DNA of 6,575 nt from positions 1,555-8,129 of the forward strand of contig DFBI01000184.1 in assembly GCA_002367335.1 (NCBI GenBank). The letters are read 5' to 3'. The notes beneath the pieces were generated by a model. It saw nothing but the letters and a program-made list of their open reading frames with translations. It made no database searches and was not told where the DNA came from. Below are positions 1-5,693 of this stretch, in pieces (within the stretch, counting starts at the first letter, position 1; each line of letters opens with the position of its first letter). Source of the DNA: Syntrophaceae bacterium UBA3084 (GTDB lineage: Bacteria; Desulfobacterota; Syntrophia; Syntrophales; UBA6807). The translations under genes were made by a program, and so were the position numbers.

Positions 1-10
1 CATCTTGTAG

Positions 11-32
11 GGGCCGATGCCCTCATCGGCCC
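11..32. repeat. Perfect 9-bp inverted repeat (REP-like hairpin)
   Basis: GGGCCGATG at 11-19 and CATCGGCCC at 24-32 are exact reverse complements around a 4-base CCCT loop. It marks the far edge of the repeat island that follows pilY1. There is no T-run on either side, so a simple intrinsic terminator is unlikely. The GTAGGGGC lead-in followed by a GC-rich hairpin resembles dispersed intergenic hairpins seen in many environmental bacterial genomes; this family assignment is from memory and untested. Confidence 0.7.
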
Positions 33-200
33 GCCGTTCGACAGGCTCACGGTGAAGCCGTTCGACAGGTACATCCTGAGCCCGTCGAAGGATACATCCT
101 GAGCCCGTCGATTACACTCAGGACAAGCCAAGTCGAAGGGTACATCCTGAGTCCTTCGATTATACTCAGGACAGGCCAGGTCGAAGGACTCACGGTGGAA
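33..200. repeat. Intergenic repeat island of TTCGACAGG / CCTGAG...GTCGAA units
   Basis: This noncoding stretch downstream of pilY1 is built almost wholly of related short units. GCCGTTCGACAGG occurs exactly at 33-45 and 57-69. TCCTGAG occurs at 74-80, 97-103 and 145-151, and GTCGAAGG at 84-91, 132-139 and 180-187. TTCGAC (61-66) pairs with GTCGAA (84-89), with AGG/CCT inside, giving an imperfect hairpin. CTCACGGTG occurs near both ends (46-54 and 189-197), so the island looks bounded by similar ends. No ORF or RNA gene is visible. It is probably a dispersed intergenic element. Confidence 0.75.
93..188. repeat. Two tandem 48-bp direct repeats, each with an internal dyad
   Basis: Bases 93-140 and 141-188 align without gaps and differ at about six positions by eye. 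Each copy holds a TCCTGAG / CTCAGGA inverted repeat (97-103 with 117-123; 145-151 with 165-171) around a 13-base loop, and each ends in GTCGAAGG. A further partial copy (TACATCCTGAG) starts at 70. Two adjoining copies with no unique spacers do not make a CRISPR array. Confidence 0.8.
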
Positions 201-203
201 ATT

Positions 204-225
204 GGCCCGTTCCGGGGAACGGGCC
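204..225 (-). terminator. GC-rich hairpin after pilY1, possible operon terminator
   Basis: GGCCCGTTCC (204-213) and GGAACGGGCC (216-225) are exact reverse complements, giving a very stable stem that starts about 21 bases after the pilY1 stop. In the pilY1 direction it is followed by AATTTCC, a poor U-tract. It may end the minor pilin transcript, but it could equally be the second end-hairpin of the repeat island, matching the one at 11-32 in size and GGCC-type ends. Confidence 0.45.
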
Positions 226-246
226 CTGCTAAAGATCTGATATTGT

Positions 247-3200
247 TTACTGCAAACGTTTATCAAACCAGAAGAGCATGTTGGTTCGATTCGAAAGAGT
301 CGGTGGATCGAAACTTACCCTTTGTGTGCTTGAGGTTCCACCGCCACCGCCACCACTGACAGTAACATAGATGTCCGGGGACAATGCCGCTCCGGGTTTC
401 AATGAAATAACAGGCGCCGTCGGGATTCCCGTCCCAATGTTCATGCTTCTGTCACCATCTGACAGCTTTCCTGCACCGGTGATATAATCTACTCCGTATA
501 AGTTTGCATCGCCACCATACGAGCAGGGATCGCCAGACTGGTCCGGGGTAAACGTCGTAAAATATACAACCCCGCCAAAAACCAGAGGATCACCCAATAC
601 CTTTTCCCCTTGTCCGGCAAAGTTAATATACCATCCCGAGTTGGTTGAGGATGGATCGTATGTACCCGAAGTAATGTTTTCCAGATTAGAAAGTCCCCAG
701 GTAGTTGAGCGATCGTTATCTTTTACAGCATAGAATTTTTCCTGCGCGTTTGCCGCTGTGGGATCCTCCTTGTCTCCCGTTCCCCAGTAAACCCACAGAT
801 TGCCCTGTGAATCTTTGGATACGACGGGAGCTGTATAGATTGGTCTTATCTCTCCCGATGATGACGCTAAGAGCAATGACGCGCTCCAATCGGTGGTTGC
901 ACACGCAGGTAAGTCAGCTGCTCCACAGAATTTGAATCTCCACATATTGCCGCCTAAATCGCCGACATATGCCGTGTCAATAAAGCCGTCGTTATCCGTA
1001 TCAACAATAGATGCAGTCGCGGGAATGCTGTATATCATGTCTGAGTTGTCTGCCAGTGTAACGCTCCATAAAGTGTCTCCGTTGCTAAGGTCAATAACGA
1101 AGAATCCCTTTCCCCGCTCATCGCATTTGTTTATATTAGAGCAGTCTTGAGCGTTGTATCCTCCTCCCATGAAGCCAACCCATTTTTCCTTACCGCTGAT
1201 CTTTACTTTTCCCGGGAAAACCTTGACCCATGGATCGCCCAGATAAGGCGACTCTGAAGCTGAGGGGTTGATACGCCATTTATATGCGGGATTCATCGGA
1301 TCGGTAACGTCGAAGCAGTAGTAACCACCGTAATAGGGATAAGTGGCGGAATAATTTTCACTGAAACCGGAATCACACGATGATGACGAGCTCCACAGTC
1401 TTGATAGTCCGCCTCTTCCCTCTGCGAATATCATCAGAGTTTTCCAGTCCGCAACTAATTTGCTTGTGCCATCGCCCTCCAGCGGGTCAAGCCACACATC
1501 GGCAACCATCACGGGGCCATCCGCGAAATACTGGTGGGTAAGTCCTGTTGGATGAGAAGAATGGGCGATATTTTTCAACTTGGACAGCATGTTCGGCGGG
1601 ATAAAACTCCATTTCTCTTCCCCCGTGCCTGTCAGGAACGCGTGAATCTGGCCGTCATTTGCGCCAACAACAATCGTCCGCTTTCCGTTGGCAGATGTCC
1701 TTTCGTTGTTTGTCCTGAATGTGGCAAAGGCATTGCCGGAGTCTCTCGTATCATTATAAAAGAAAGAAGGTGTCGCGATTGTCACCGGGGCGGAACGGAA
1801 TATGTCACCGAGCTTCCAGTTATCCGGATTGTAGGCAGCCTCACCGCGGATGTATCCGACAATTGCATTTCTTTGAGCTGTTTCAGTCGATTCCAGGCCA
1901 AGATCTTGCGGGGTAATGTTGGATGTTGTAAAAGATTTCAGAGAACCGGATGTATAGGTGTAAATCGTTCTGCTGGATGGGTCTTGCGATTTCAGAACTT
2001 CTCCGCCATCCCATATTTCGCTTCCCACGCTTCCGTCTACGTTTATAGCATATTTCTTTAGATGGCCAATCCAGAAGGGATCATTGTTGACCGGTTCAAA
2101 TGATGCTTCATAAAGGTAATTTTCATCCGTTGTTCTCGATGTCTGGATAGATGACATGGAAAATGAATAAGTTGCCTCCCTGATAATATTGATTGCCTGT
2201 TTCAAAGCATCCGTAAGTTCATCCGAGGAAGATGCGAGAAAGGCATATCCGGTAAGACTGGCATTCCCTGGATCATTAGAACTCGCGAAACCGCCCAACA
2301 AAGTTGTGGATTCCTGACAGCTGGTAATAGCAGAGGGATCATAGGCGTTTGTGCTTGTGTCACCTGAATTGGCCTCTGCGGGGTTGTCCGTATTGCCGTA
2401 GTAGGCTGCCCAGTTCAGCGAATTTTTAAGGGCATAGGGCATATCCGCTCCGAAACCGATGACGAAAACCCTGTACCCGGCATCGGCGAGAGCCTTTACC
2501 TTGTCAACGAATTCTCTCCTCCTTTTGTACTGGTCGTCTTGACCTGAAGATCCGATTCCACTGCAGGAGTATGTGTCCTCACCATCGGTGATGAGTATCA
2601 CGAATTTCTGGCGGCATTCCTTGGCATTGTCCTTGGATTTTTGATAGTCAAGATAGGCCTTTGCTTCATTGAGGGAAGAGACCAGGGCTGTGCCGCTGTT
2701 CGCGTAATCGCTGTTTACGCTTGACCATACGGTGCTGTAAACCGTGCCGATGGGTTCTATCAGCTCGTTGTTTCCGCTTGAATAATCTCCTCCCGTATCA
2801 TTGCCGTCATGAAATCTCATGTAACCGATTCTCACATTAAGGATGTTTTCATCCTGATCATCAACAGTATTGTCGTTGTTATCATCCAGAATATCGAAAA
2901 TCGCTCTCTTGGCAATGGCGACGCGGCTGCAGTCAGTGGTGTAGCCTGTATGTGAATTATTTATATAGAAGGGACCGGAACAGGATCCGTTACTGTATTT
3001 CGGAACAGTTTCATAGGCGTTTATCTCGCATTGCTTCTCATGGCTCAGACCTAACTCCGCATAGTATTTGCTGTCCGATCCGCATTGGTTCAGGCTTGAA
3101 GTCCACATATATTCACCGGCCGGCGCCCATTTCATACTTCCCGATAAATCGAGGACAAGCAAAGCATCAGGTGCCACCTCTGTAAAGAGTGCCGATTCAT

Positions 3201-3288
3201 CCGCGTAAAGGCCGGGAGTATACATAAAGAAGCAGATAACAATTGCCAGTAAAATACAATATTTTTTGAAAATAAATTTTTTCTTCAT
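247..3288 (-). CDS. pilY1: PilY1, type IV pilus tip adhesin and assembly factor (VWA head plus PilC-type beta-propeller)
   Basis: 1013 residues with an intact ATG and TAA, slightly shorter than P. aeruginosa PilY1 (about 1160). Residues 1-29 form a signal peptide (basic start, hydrophobic core, cut near GLYA|DES). Residues about 40-370 are a von Willebrand A domain with MIDAS residues D47-S49-S51, probably T200, and D235 in ITDGED. Residues 135-146 read as an EF-hand-like loop. From about 490 comes the Neisseria PilC/PilY1 beta-propeller: VGANDGQIHAF near 541-551, and a calcium loop D763-x-D765-x-D767-G-x-I-D771 followed by YVGDLGGNMW, equivalent to the site known in P. aeruginosa PilY1. WGTGDKEDP follows at 835-843. 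The mature protein has 14 cysteines by my count. A 6-Gly run (979-984) precedes the C-terminal tail. As last gene of the minor pilin operon it should act at the pilus tip in adhesion, surface sensing and restraint of retraction. A strong AGGAGA sits six bases before the start. Confidence 0.95.
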   Translation of the reverse strand: MKKKFIFKKYCILLAIVICFFMYTPGLYADESALFTEVAPDALLVLDLSGSMKWAPAGEYMWTSSLNQCGSDSKYYAELGLSHEKQCEINAYETVPKYSNGSCSGPFYINNSHTGYTTDCSRVAIAKRAIFDILDDNNDNTVDDQDENILNVRIGYMRFHDGNDTGGDYSSGNNELIEPIGTVYSTVWSSVNSDYANSGTALVSSLNEAKAYLDYQKSKDNAKECRQKFVILITDGEDTYSCSGIGSSGQDDQYKRRREFVDKVKALADAGYRVFVIGFGADMPYALKNSLNWAAYYGNTDNPAEANSGDTSTNAYDPSAITSCQESTTLLGGFASSNDPGNASLTGYAFLASSSDELTDALKQAINIIREATYSFSMSSIQTSRTTDENYLYEASFEPVNNDPFWIGHLKKYAINVDGSVGSEIWDGGEVLKSQDPSSRTIYTYTSGSLKSFTTSNITPQDLGLESTETAQRNAIVGYIRGEAAYNPDNWKLGDIFRSAPVTIATPSFFYNDTRDSGNAFATFRTNNERTSANGKRTIVVGANDGQIHAFLTGTGEEKWSFIPPNMLSKLKNIAHSSHPTGLTHQYFADGPVMVADVWLDPLEGDGTSKLVADWKTLMIFAEGRGGLSRLWSSSSSCDSGFSENYSATYPYYGGYYCFDVTDPMNPAYKWRINPSASESPYLGDPWVKVFPGKVKISGKEKWVGFMGGGYNAQDCSNINKCDERGKGFFVIDLSNGDTLWSVTLADNSDMIYSIPATASIVDTDNDGFIDTAYVGDLGGNMWRFKFCGAADLPACATTDWSASLLLASSSGEIRPIYTAPVVSKDSQGNLWVYWGTGDKEDPTAANAQEKFYAVKDNDRSTTWGLSNLENITSGTYDPSSTNSGWYINFAGQGEKVLGDPLVFGGVVYFTTFTPDQSGDPCSYGGDANLYGVDYITGAGKLSDGDRSMNIGTGIPTAPVISLKPGAALSPDIYVTVSGGGGGGTSSTQRVSFDPPTLSNRTNMLFWFDKRLQ

Positions 3289-3294
3289 AGCGCT

Positions 3295-3300
3295 TCTCCT
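3295..3300 (-). promoter_or_regulatory. Shine-Dalgarno for pilY1
   Basis: The minus strand reads AGGAGA-AGCGCT-ATG, so a full purine-rich ribosome site stands six bases before the start at 3288. It fixes the pilY1 start and suggests independent, strong translation initiation after the 67-base gap from pilX. Confidence 0.8.
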
Positions 3301-3310
3301 GTTGTTTATA

Positions 3311-3331
3311 GGCTAAAGACTAAAGGCTAAT
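3311..3331. repeat. Heptamer tandem repeat, three units, pilX-pilY1 gap
   Basis: The plus strand reads GGCTAAA, GACTAAA, GGCTAAT without a break. The units differ by one base each. The array fills a third of the 67-base gap between pilX and pilY1. The same GACTAAA unit appears once more at 4629-4635, in the pilV-pilW gap. Confidence 0.7.
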
Positions 3332-3355
3332 GTTCCTTCGCTCTTAGCCGCTGAA

Positions 3356-3865
3356 TTATCTTGAAATTGTGGTCGTTTCTATAGGTCCGTAGCCGAGTCC
3401 CACACTAACCTGTACCTGACTTTTATAGTTTGTGTTTTCTCCCTTTACGGTTACATCATATCTTGTTTGACCCCATACTTGACCCCCGCCGATGGAATAA
3501 CCTGCGAGCGGCAGCATTCCCGGACCGCTGGTAGGCGGGACCGGCGGGTCGATTGAGTAAATAGAGGCCGGATCATTGGTGGAGTCAACCTGGCCTGTAA
3601 CAGGAGAAGTGAAAAAGTTTGAAGGATCAAGAATCGTCGTTACGTAATGAACTCCCGATTCACAGGCGGAAAATGCCTTCTGCTCGCCGACAACCCTGGA
3701 ACTGATCCGGACATCTCTGCCTGACATGGTCAGGGCAAGGACTCCTATCGCGAGAATGAGCGCTATGCCCAGAACCGCTAGGACAAGGACGAATCCCCGA
3801 TCAGAGTTTAGCAGGTCCTTTCCTGACCATTCTCTTTTATGGCAATTATGTTTAATTGATTGCAT
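3356..3865 (-). CDS. pilX: PilX-like minor pilin
   Basis: 169 residues. A 24-residue leader ends in SDRG, and cleavage would fall at G24|F25 before a long hydrophobic helix (about 25-48). Position +5 of the mature protein is Leu rather than Glu; absence of Glu5 is typical of PilX and its type II secretion counterpart GspK, which sit first in the tip complex. The stretch after the helix, with EQKAFSACESGVHYV (61-75), matches the PilX N-terminal family style. The rest is a short globular part with a Pro-rich turn (107-116). The start overlaps the end of pilW by 14 bases, in another frame, suggesting translational coupling; GAGG lies four bases before the ATG. pilY1 follows. Overall similarity is low beyond the N-terminus, so the name rests on the helix type and on operon position. 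Confidence 0.85.
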   Translation of the reverse strand: MQSIKHNCHKREWSGKDLLNSDRGFVLVLAVLGIALILAIGVLALTMSGRDVRISSRVVGEQKAFSACESGVHYVTTILDPSNFFTSPVTGQVDSTNDPASIYSIDPPVPPTSGPGMLPLAGYSIGGGQVWGQTRYDVTVKGENTNYKSQVQVSVGLGYGPIETTTISR

Positions 3866-4553
3866 GATTCCTCGGTATAATACTTGTTGAAGAAATCGTT
3901 CTTCTCCTTCTGTTTAAACTCCGGTCCATGGCTTCCGTATCAACGACGAGGGTGATCTTAATTCTCCGGATATCAGGGATGCTTGCGGGGAGATCTGTTC
4001 CCGGAACAAGCTCTGCCCCGGTCCCGTCATAGTATCTGAACAGTGAAACACTGGCCGTGTTGTTGACGACCCGAACTTCTCTTGGATTTCCTGATTGAGC
4101 TCCTAAAAAGGCATACGCCCCGCCGCAGTTGATACTGCGGGTGATGTACTTATTTCCCGTATCATAATTGTAGCGTATTATCTCATTTGAATCATCTTTA
4201 ATGGCAGAACTTTGGCCTATGTCCATCTCCACGGTGATCGAATTTGCCGTCGCTTCCTGGATTCCCCTGTATGTTTGATTAATTGCAATATTACCACATG
4301 TACCGGTAGATGGTCCATCGACCCAGATATTGCTGGCAAATGTTGGATTGAACGATGCCATGCCAATTTCCAGGGCCATAATATCGAGGGCGGCCCTTGC
4401 GTTCTGCTGGGCAACGACCTTTCTTTCGACGGCGACAGATGTTCTCTGTCCCATTTCCGTCACAGCGTAAATGGCGCCCAGGATAACCAGGCCGGTGGCC
4501 ATGGCAACGATAAGCTCTATAAGCGAAAAACCTCTACTATTCATTACCTGCAA
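3852..4553 (-). CDS. pilW: PilW-like minor pilin
   Basis: 233 residues from a TTG start. A type III signal with a short leader (MQVMNSRG) is followed by FSLIELIVAMATGLVILGAIYA; PilD would cut at G8|F9 and Glu13 is the conserved +5 Glu. The hydrophobic helix runs to about 31 and continues as an amphipathic helix with the NARAALDIMALEIGMA segment common in PilW/GspJ proteins. The globular part has two cysteines, C86 and C143, that could pair. The C-terminus carries a basic run (RRRR near 215-218). An ATG three codons in (4544) would also give a functional leader (MNSRG), but the AGGAGA at 4561-4566 is spaced for the TTG. It overlaps pilX by 14 bases. In the P. aeruginosa model PilW joins PilV and PilX to link PilY1 to the pilus. 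Confidence 0.88.
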   Translation of the reverse strand: MQVMNSRGFSLIELIVAMATGLVILGAIYAVTEMGQRTSVAVERKVVAQQNARAALDIMALEIGMASFNPTFASNIWVDGPSTGTCGNIAINQTYRGIQEATANSITVEMDIGQSSAIKDDSNEIIRYNYDTGNKYITRSINCGGAYAFLGAQSGNPREVRVVNNTASVSLFRYYDGTGAELVPGTDLPASIPDIRRIKITLVVDTEAMDRSLNRRRRTISSTSIIPRNHAIN

Positions 4554-4560
4554 GACTTTC

Positions 4561-4566
4561 TCTCCT
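4561..4566 (-). promoter_or_regulatory. Shine-Dalgarno that favours a TTG start for pilW
   Basis: The minus strand reads AGGAGA-GAAAGTC-TTG. The seven-base spacing suits the TTG at 4553-4551. The downstream ATG at 4544 would be 16 bases from AGGAGA and has only an AGG two bases away. This is the same AGGAGA sequence used before pilY1. Confidence 0.65.
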
Positions 4567-4610
4567 GCTTTGATATTGTTTATATCCTACTGTGGCAAAG
4601 CCGCAAGGAC

Positions 4611-4638
4611 CGAGCAACGAGCAATGAGGACTAAAGAC
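4611..4638. repeat. Heptamer repeat, CGAGCAA x2 running into TGAGGAC and TAAAGAC
   Basis: CGAGCAA at 4611-4617 is repeated exactly at 4618-4624. In the same seven-base register come TGAGGAC and TAAAGAC, which contain one copy of the GACTAAA unit seen at 3318-3324. It lies in the untranslated gap between pilV and pilW. Confidence 0.6.
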
Positions 4639-4645
4639 CCGGAGA

Positions 4646-4663
4646 GGATTATCCCCATAATCC
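4646..4663. other. Small perfect hairpin in the pilV-pilW gap
   Basis: GGATTAT (4646-4652) and ATAATCC (4657-4663) are exact reverse complements with a CCCC loop on the plus strand (GGGG in the transcript). There is no following U-run, so I do not call it a terminator; it could stabilise the processed mRNA or be incidental. Confidence 0.4.
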
Positions 4664-4670
4664 GTTTTAT

Positions 4671-4691
4671 CCTTGCACCTTGTACCTTGAT
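4671..4691. repeat. Heptamer tandem repeat CCTTGNN, three units
   Basis: CCTTGCA, CCTTGTA and CCTTGAT follow each other without a break. In transcript sense this is the CAAGGTA/CAAGGTG type. It is the second heptamer array in the 188-base pilV-pilW gap. Confidence 0.65.
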
Positions 4692-4706
4692 CATTGATAC
4701 CAGCAG

Positions 4707-4723
4707 CTGCGCAAAAAACGCAG
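4707..4723. other. Short hairpin with T-rich loop just after pilV
   Basis: CTGCG (4707-4711) pairs with CGCAG (4719-4723) around a seven-base loop rich in A on the plus strand (T in the transcript). It lies about 20 bases after the pilV stop. The stem is only five pairs and the T-run is in the loop, not after the stem, so it is not a convincing terminator. Confidence 0.3.
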
Positions 4724-4741
4724 TTGTTGAGGATAAAAACT

Positions 4742-5152
4742 CTAATATCTGAAACCTTCCTGCCTTGTAACAATGATGCTCTCCGAAATAATTTTGTTAT
4801 CCGGATCTGTAACATATATTCTCACGGTCCATGATCCACCATTGTTCGTAATGGTTTTTTGAACCGTGTATGTCGCATCGCCAAAACCCTGGGATGATGG
4901 GCCACTGGCATAACATGTGGTATTGCTGTTTACAGGGATTGGATTGTTCGGGTTCATTATGGTAATCTCAGCATCCTGCAGCTCTCTATGCAATATGCTG
5001 GCAGCCCTGCCCAGTAAATCGGCTCTTTTTGCGGTATGCCATGACAGGGGCTGCATGGACATGACTGCGAGAATGCCGAAAGCTGTTATCACAACGGCAA
5101 TAAGCACCTCTATCATGCCGATACCCCTGTTATTGCATGGAAAATGTAACAT
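4742..5152 (-). CDS. pilV: PilV-like minor pilin
   Basis: 136 residues with ATG start and TAG stop. The leader MLHFPCNNRG is followed by IGMIEVLIAVVITAFGILAV; cutting at G10|I11 puts the conserved Glu15 at +5. Ile at +1 is less usual than Phe or Met. The helix and the following MSMQPLSWHTAKRADLLGRA segment match the PilV/GspI pattern, in which the helix ends in a G-x-L-A-type motif and a Leu/Met-Gln pair. The globular part is small, with one cysteine (C80), and beta-rich towards the end. It overlaps the end of fimT by 23 bases, and GGAAGG lies four bases before the ATG, so it is probably translated by coupling. It should sit in the pilus-initiating complex with PilW, PilX and PilY1. The name rests on the N-terminus and position. 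Confidence 0.87.
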   Translation of the reverse strand: MLHFPCNNRGIGMIEVLIAVVITAFGILAVMSMQPLSWHTAKRADLLGRAASILHRELQDAEITIMNPNNPIPVNSNTTCYASGPSSQGFGDATYTVQKTITNNGGSWTVRIYVTDPDNKIISESIIVTRQEGFRY

Positions 5153-5588
5153 ACGTCCTTCCCGTCATGTTGACTTTTATGGTTGCCGTGGAGCCTCTGT
5201 TATTATTGAGCGTTATAGTTCCGAGATTTGCCGTTCCTCGTGTTTGAAATGTCATGGTGTAGCCAGCGGTGATATCAATGTTGCTGCCAAAGGAAGCAAG
5301 GGTTTTGGTCTGTGTAGTTACGTAACCCCCCCCGCTTTCTTTTTTTAACTCGTACGAATCATTAGACCCAGCAACTACGGTGAAGATGATCCTTTGTTTC
5401 AGGTTTTCAGATATTGCTTTTTCTTTTTGATTGAGAATATCCGACGTAATTTCCCTTGTAGCCGATTTCAGATTTGCATTTGCAGTGTACTTTAAAAAGG
5501 CAGGCACTGCGAAGGTCGCCAGAATAGCAATTATTCCTATTACAATTATAAGCTCGATTAATGAGAAACCCTTTTGGTATTTTATCAT
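5130..5588 (-). CDS. fimT: FimT/FimU (GspH family) minor pilin
   Basis: 152 residues. A seven-residue leader (MIKYQKG) precedes FSLIELIIVIGIIAILATFA, cut at G7|F8 with Glu12 as the +5 Glu. The C-terminal part (about 45-150) follows the GspH/FimT fold pattern: FQTRGTA (114-120), a beta-rich TITLNN stretch, and the closing N-x-TGRTYV with G143-R144, the conserved GR before the last strand. Typical family length is 150-180. It is the first gene behind the sigma-54 promoter and matches fimU of P. aeruginosa by position; fimT versus fimU cannot be told apart here. The ribosome site is weak: AGGA stands about 11 bases before the ATG. The coding strand carries A7 and G8 runs (residues about 82-88) where slippage would truncate the protein. 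Confidence 0.9.
   Translation of the reverse strand: MIKYQKGFSLIELIIVIGIIAILATFAVPAFLKYTANANLKSATREITSDILNQKEKAISENLKQRIIFTVVAGSNDSYELKKESGGGYVTTQTKTLASFGSNIDITAGYTMTFQTRGTANLGTITLNNNRGSTATIKVNMTGRTYVTFSMQ
5326..5346 (-). repeat. G8 and A7 homopolymer tracts inside fimT
   Basis: The plus strand has eight C (5326-5333) and, six bases on, seven T (5340-5346). In fimT they encode part of L-K-K-E-S-G-G-G-Y (81-89). Reading by hand, loss of one G gives GTT-ACG-TAA, a stop at once; gain of one G gives a stop about 16 codons later (CAT-TGA). Both would remove the globular domain. Confidence 0.75.
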
Positions 5589-5693
5589 TTAAATTTGTGT
5601 CCTGTCCGATTTCAGTAACTTGTAAGGGTATTTTAGTGCCAATTATTCAATCCTCAAAGATTAATTTATCTATTTTATGTAAGAATAGTTAAA

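Noticed and set aside
93..188. CRISPR array
   Set aside because: The copies adjoin without unique spacers, there are only two, and no cas gene is near.
1534..2061. Plus-strand ORF of 175 codons opposite pilY1
   Set aside because: It is antisense to the conserved PilY1 propeller, is Cys/Arg rich without any recognisable domain, and has no clear ribosome site; it is a shadow of pilY1 codon use.
3262..3285. A6 tracts in the pilY1 signal peptide region as a phase switch like Neisseria pilC
   Set aside because: Runs of six A are common in AT-rich lysine codons and too short to argue for slippage; the G8 tract in fimT is a better candidate.
4571..4582. 12-base match TGATATTGTTTA shared with 238-249
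   Set aside because: A pair of identical 12-mers is expected by chance in a window of this size, and the contexts differ.
4537..4815. Minus-strand ORF of 92 codons spanning the pilV-pilW gap
   Set aside because: It runs through the heptamer arrays and overlaps both the end of pilV and the start of pilW in another frame, with no recognisable motif.
5627..5642. Second sigma-54-like site (TTGGCAC) in the fimT leader
   Set aside because: The -24 half is good but the bases at the -12 position are CC instead of GC, and no TTGC element is present.
5589..5682. Cyclic di-GMP riboswitch in the fimT leader
   Set aside because: Such riboswitches occur before pilus genes in related bacteria, but the conserved GEMM core sequences are absent and the leader folds poorly.
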